From contig NZ_VWOX01000013.1 of assembly GCF_008629675.1 (NCBI RefSeq), positions 62,001-126,000 of the forward strand: DNA of 64,000 nt. Direction: 5' to 3'. Position 1 is the first letter of the stretch. Every line of letters starts with the position of its first letter. Source of the stretch: Roseiconus nitratireducens (lineage in GTDB: Bacteria; Planctomycetota; Planctomycetia; Pirellulales; Pirellulaceae). Made by a program: the position numbers and the translations under genes. Below, in pieces: positions 61,156 through 64,000 of the stretch. The notes under the pieces are model-generated. The model was not told the origin of the DNA. It was given only the letters and a program-made list of their open reading frames with translations, and searched no databases.

Positions 61156-61611
61156 ATGAGCAATAACGAAGAAATCATCGCCCACCTGAATGAATGTCTG
61201 AAACACGAATGGACCGGTGTGGCGCAATATTCCCAAGCCAGTTTCATCGTGGAAGGCGTGTGGCGCGAGGTTTACGCGGACACGTTCCTGGAGAATGCCG
61301 AGGAATCTTTCAATCACGCCAAGCTGGTGGGCAACAAGATCGTGGCCCTGGGCGGTGTGCCGGCGGCGACGCGCAACGAAATCAAGCAAACTCGTGATCT
61401 CCAGGAGATCCTGCAGAACAGTTTGGAATTCGAATCCAAAGCCGTTGAAATGTACAACAAGGCGTTGGAGTTGGCCGAGGGGAATCGGGCTCTGGTCGTG
61501 TTCCTGGAAAACATTCTGGAAGAGGAACAAGAAGGGGTCGATGAATTCACGAAGTTGCTGCGCAACAGTCAAGCCACGTCAAGTTCCAGCATCGACAGCA
61601 AGACGGCCTGA
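61156..61611 (+). CDS. Bacterioferritin-like protein
   Basis: 151 aa from ATG 61156, with CAGGAG upstream. Four-helix ferritin-like fold: NECLKHEWTGVAQY with first Glu ligand, ENAEESFNHAKLVG with the bridging Glu-x-x-His, and LENILEEEQEGVDEF for the second site. It has the normal bacterioferritin length (about 150 aa), but residues reported as heme ligands (Met52 region) read FNHAK, so heme binding is doubtful. Stores or oxidises iron in the cytoplasm. Divergent from cutA by 234 bp. Confidence 0.9.
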   Translation: MSNNEEIIAHLNECLKHEWTGVAQYSQASFIVEGVWREVYADTFLENAEESFNHAKLVGNKIVALGGVPAATRNEIKQTRDLQEILQNSLEFESKAVEMYNKALELAEGNRALVVFLENILEEEQEGVDEFTKLLRNSQATSSSSIDSKTA

Positions 61612-61659
61612 TCGTCGCCGGCTTGATGTTCGCCGACCGGCGCCCGGATAAACCGGGTG

Positions 61660-63156
61660 TCATTCGACGAAATAATTCAGCGTGTAATACGCCTCGGGAT
61701 GCAGCAGCGACTGTCCCGAGGCGTTTTTCATGGCTTCGCAGTGCAACTCATGAACATGACCCCGTTGCAGTCCGTCGATGACAAGGTGCACCTTTCGGCC
61801 GTCGTCGGAAACCTTGGCGGCCGTGATCGTCGGGGACGTGTGATCGACTTCCGGGCTGCCGTATTGCGAGCGGTACTCGTAGGTGTAGGTGTGCAGCTTG
61901 TAGCCGTCCAGATTCTCGGCAGTGGCGGGATCGACCGGCTGGGTGAACTCCAACTCGAAGCCGACTTTTTGCAACCGCATGGCCAGCATCTCGAAGGGGA
62001 CCTTTCCGGTCCAATCCAATCGTTCGATCGCGAAGGGGGCGCTGCCGACGGATCCCCAACCGCGGTTGGTGCCGCCGACGAACAGGGATCCTTGGGGTGA
62101 CATCTCCACACCGACGTTGCCCGAGGCGAATCCGGATCGGAAGGGGAAGCAGGCTCCCTGCGCGTGACCGGCAACGTGTTCAAGAAAGACCCGCATGATC
62201 GTGCTGTGCGATTGGTCCCCGACGAACAATTGGCCTTCGAAGGGACCGAACTTGCCGCCGGTCGTATCACAGGCGATTCCGGAAGCACTTTTTCCCATTT
62301 TGTCGTAGGGGAACAGAACGGCGGGCAACTCCAGCTGTTCGATGCGGTCGGCTTCGACGTGCAGACGCGATCCGCTGGTGGGTTCCAGCGGACGGCTGCC
62401 CATCGACGATTCGGCAAGTGAGTACCATTCGAATCCGCCCGGGTGACCGACAAACGTTTTCGGAAGCAGTGGTTTGAGTGAACAGGTTCCGTTCCATGGG
62501 CCTTGATTGTCGGTGTAGTACCACGTGCCATCGGCGGCAGTGCCGATCCCGCCCGGCGAGCGAATTCCACTGGTCATCGGGAGGGTGCGACCGTCGGGCG
62601 TGATCTTCATGGCCCACCCGCGAAAGGGTACGTCGCTGGTGAATGATCCGGTCAGGCACAGTGCGACTGCCATGTTGCCTTGGTCATCAAATTTGGATCC
62701 GAACGCGTACTCGTGGTAATCCGTGGAGATTCCCCATCCATCGGCAACGGTTTCAAATCGGTCCGCGCGGCCGTCGCCGTCGGTATCTCGCATCCGCGTC
62801 ACCTCACCACGTTGCGTCGCGTACAGCCAGCCGTCGCGGAATGCCAGGCTGAGTGGCTCGTGCAGGCCGCGGGCGAACAGTGAGAATTGGTCCGCAGTGA
62901 CTTCCTCGGCGTGCGGGTTGGCGATCAGAAAGATATCACCACGACGCGAGCAGACCGCCATCGATCCGTCGGGCATCATTTGAAACCCGCTGGCTTCAAT
63001 GACTTCGTCCGGCGGCGTCTGAAAAGTCACCAGCCGATAGTAATCGGATTCCTTTGGCGGCTGCGCGGCGACACGATCTTGGAACAGGATCAGCGGCAGC
63101 ACCGCCGTGAAGAGCGTGGCGTTTGCGAATGCGCGGAGGCGTAGCAGATTGATCAT
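61660..63156 (-). CDS. PVC-type dehydrogenase propeller, secreted
   Basis: 498 aa from ATG 63156. Signal peptide MINLLRLRAFANATLFTAVLPLILFQ. The propeller includes MMPDGSMAVCSRRGDIFLIANP, RMRDTDGDGRADRFETVADGWGISTDYHEYAFGSKFD, SGIRSPGGIGTAADGTWYYTDNQGPWNGTC, and GQLFVGDQSHSTIMRVFLE. A beta-sandwich of about 70 residues closes the chain. It is similar to the propeller part of the two large cytochromes but has no CxxCH. The partial gene upstream, 80 bp away in the same direction, is probably its partner. Confidence 0.88.
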   Translation of the reverse strand: MINLLRLRAFANATLFTAVLPLILFQDRVAAQPPKESDYYRLVTFQTPPDEVIEASGFQMMPDGSMAVCSRRGDIFLIANPHAEEVTADQFSLFARGLHEPLSLAFRDGWLYATQRGEVTRMRDTDGDGRADRFETVADGWGISTDYHEYAFGSKFDDQGNMAVALCLTGSFTSDVPFRGWAMKITPDGRTLPMTSGIRSPGGIGTAADGTWYYTDNQGPWNGTCSLKPLLPKTFVGHPGGFEWYSLAESSMGSRPLEPTSGSRLHVEADRIEQLELPAVLFPYDKMGKSASGIACDTTGGKFGPFEGQLFVGDQSHSTIMRVFLEHVAGHAQGACFPFRSGFASGNVGVEMSPQGSLFVGGTNRGWGSVGSAPFAIERLDWTGKVPFEMLAMRLQKVGFELEFTQPVDPATAENLDGYKLHTYTYEYRSQYGSPEVDHTSPTITAAKVSDDGRKVHLVIDGLQRGHVHELHCEAMKNASGQSLLHPEAYYTLNYFVE

Positions 63157-63236
63157 CAGGACGGAACGAAGCGAGCAGGGGGGCCGAGGATTGGAAGCAC
63201 GGTTTCTGAAGGGGGCAAGCGAATCGCTGGTGCAGG

Positions 63237-64000
63237 TCACCAAGCGATCTGTTCGGTCAAAGTGACGGTCGCGGCGGCGGGTAGCATGGCACGAAGTTCG
63301 GAACGGCCGTCGATGTCGACGATTTGGCAATCCGCCCCGTTGATTTGGAGTCGCAAATCATCGACGCGATAACCGTCTCCATCGGCGGTGATCTTGCCGA
63401 CTGCGATCCGCCAGATCAACGGCGTGCCGGAATCGTTCCCCTCGCGACGGATGGTCAGCGTGCGCGAAAACGTGTCCCGATTGACCGGTTCGATCGCGTC
63501 TTCAATCGACGCATCACCGATTGAATACAAAAACGTGGGATTTCCGGCGGCGTCCAGCGAATAACCCCCGAAGCGATAGCCCAAGCTTCTCGGTTCGGAG
63601 GATGGCCAGTCCATTTGGATGCTTTGGCCTTTGGCCAGCGAGGGCCAGCTTTCCAGGGTGACCACCTGATCGCCGACGGGTGACGTCCGTCCGGCGCCGC
63701 GCCCGTTCCAATGCCGTGACGCATCGATGAACGCATTCTTCCAGATTTTGGCTAGGGACATCTGCTCCGCATCCCAGATCAGATTGATTTCGGCGGGATA
63801 CCCGACGGCGATGCCGCGACCGGAAACGCCTTCAAAGAAATTACGGTAGATCCTCGGACGGTCCGCTGCTCGCAACAGGATGGAATCCGCTCGCAAGCCG
63901 GCGGGCTCTTTCGCCGACTTCCCCGCGTTGAGGTACGTCCACATCGCATGAATCTGCTGGTCGGGATCACCGTCATACAGTTTGGTGTAGGAGCTGCGGC
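63237..64000 (-). CDS. C-terminal part of a secreted protein cut by the window edge
   Basis: About 253 residues with no start; the frame stays open to 64000. It reads YDGDPDQQIHAMWTYLNAGKSAKEPAGL at the edge, then a beta-rich tail (EINLIWDAEQMSLAKIWKNAFIDASRHWNGRGAGR). In planctomycetes a tail like this usually follows a c-type cytochrome and dehydrogenase propeller, so the full gene may be a large PVC cytochrome. No CxxCH lies in the visible part. It is 80 bp upstream of the PVC dehydrogenase gene, probably one operon. Confidence 0.7.
   Translation of the reverse strand, partial: RSSYTKLYDGDPDQQIHAMWTYLNAGKSAKEPAGLRADSILLRAADRPRIYRNFFEGVSGRGIAVGYPAEINLIWDAEQMSLAKIWKNAFIDASRHWNGRGAGRTSPVGDQVVTLESWPSLAKGQSIQMDWPSSEPRSLGYRFGGYSLDAAGNPTFLYSIGDASIEDAIEPVNRDTFSRTLTIRREGNDSGTPLIWRIAVGKITADGDGYRVDDLRLQINGADCQIVDIDGRSELRAMLPAAATVTLTEQIAW

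Overview
The window reads as chromosomal DNA of a planctomycete, most likely a Rhodopirellula-like member of the Pirellulaceae. The indications are high GC, many GTG/TTG starts and weak Shine-Dalgarno sites, a DUF1559-type pseudopilin, PVC-type secreted cytochrome c / beta-propeller proteins, a PEP-CTERM protein, a large FG-GAP/dockerin surface protein carrying the N-terminal LEALETRRLLAGD motif, an LptD-like outer-membrane protein, and a complete planctomycete/verrucomicrobia (PVM) type bacterial microcompartment (BMC) operon. This is inferred from gene content only.

Layout. 0.3-12.3 kb is mostly housekeeping: amidophosphoribosyltransferase (purF-like), glutamate 5-kinase (proB), a pseudopilin, a GNAT acetyltransferase translationally coupled to a fused aroDE, a PQQ-like propeller protein, a RidA-family protein, hisI, a short family-2 glycosyltransferase, a polyprenyl diphosphate synthase and moaC. 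12.4-19.2 kb holds a repeat array, a HTH-receiver fusion with a strong terminator, a 0.9-kb stretch without a gene, an M42 peptidase, two putative metallopeptidases and an iron-type solute-binding lipoprotein. 19.2-29.6 kb, all on the minus strand, holds a PfkB kinase and then the BMC operon. 30-44.9 kb is mixed (SDRs, a CNNM/CorC-like protein, surface proteins, STAS, M50 protease, tRNA-Leu, alpha/beta hydrolase). 45-54 kb has a PIN-like protein and two very large secreted cytochrome c proteins. 54-64 kb has MOSC, a TerB-like/AAA protein, LptD, a repeat array, cutA, a bacterioferritin-like protein and a PVC dehydrogenase-like protein with a partial upstream partner.

The BMC operon runs, in transcription order, deoR - 7-bp tandem repeat - pduL - BMC-H - BMC-H - acetate kinase - BMC-P - CoA-acylating aldehyde dehydrogenase - BMC-P - protein with an EutQ/EutT-like motif - BMC-P - class II aldolase - lactate/malate-type dehydrogenase. 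Together these would cleave a fuculose- or rhamnulose-1-phosphate type substrate to lactaldehyde inside a shell, oxidise it to an acyl-CoA, transfer the acyl group to phosphate (PduL) and make ATP (acetate kinase). The dehydrogenase would help recycle NAD+. Four proteins carry encapsulation-peptide-like amphipathic helices. An 18-bp near-perfect palindrome upstream of deoR is a candidate operator. The locus type is known. The unassigned 216-aa protein, the tandem repeat, the palindrome and the malate-like specificity residue of the dehydrogenase are the points I would check first.

I found no CRISPR array, insertion sequence, prophage or recognisable defence island. Many very long reading frames antisense to real genes are GC-driven shadows and are not annotated.
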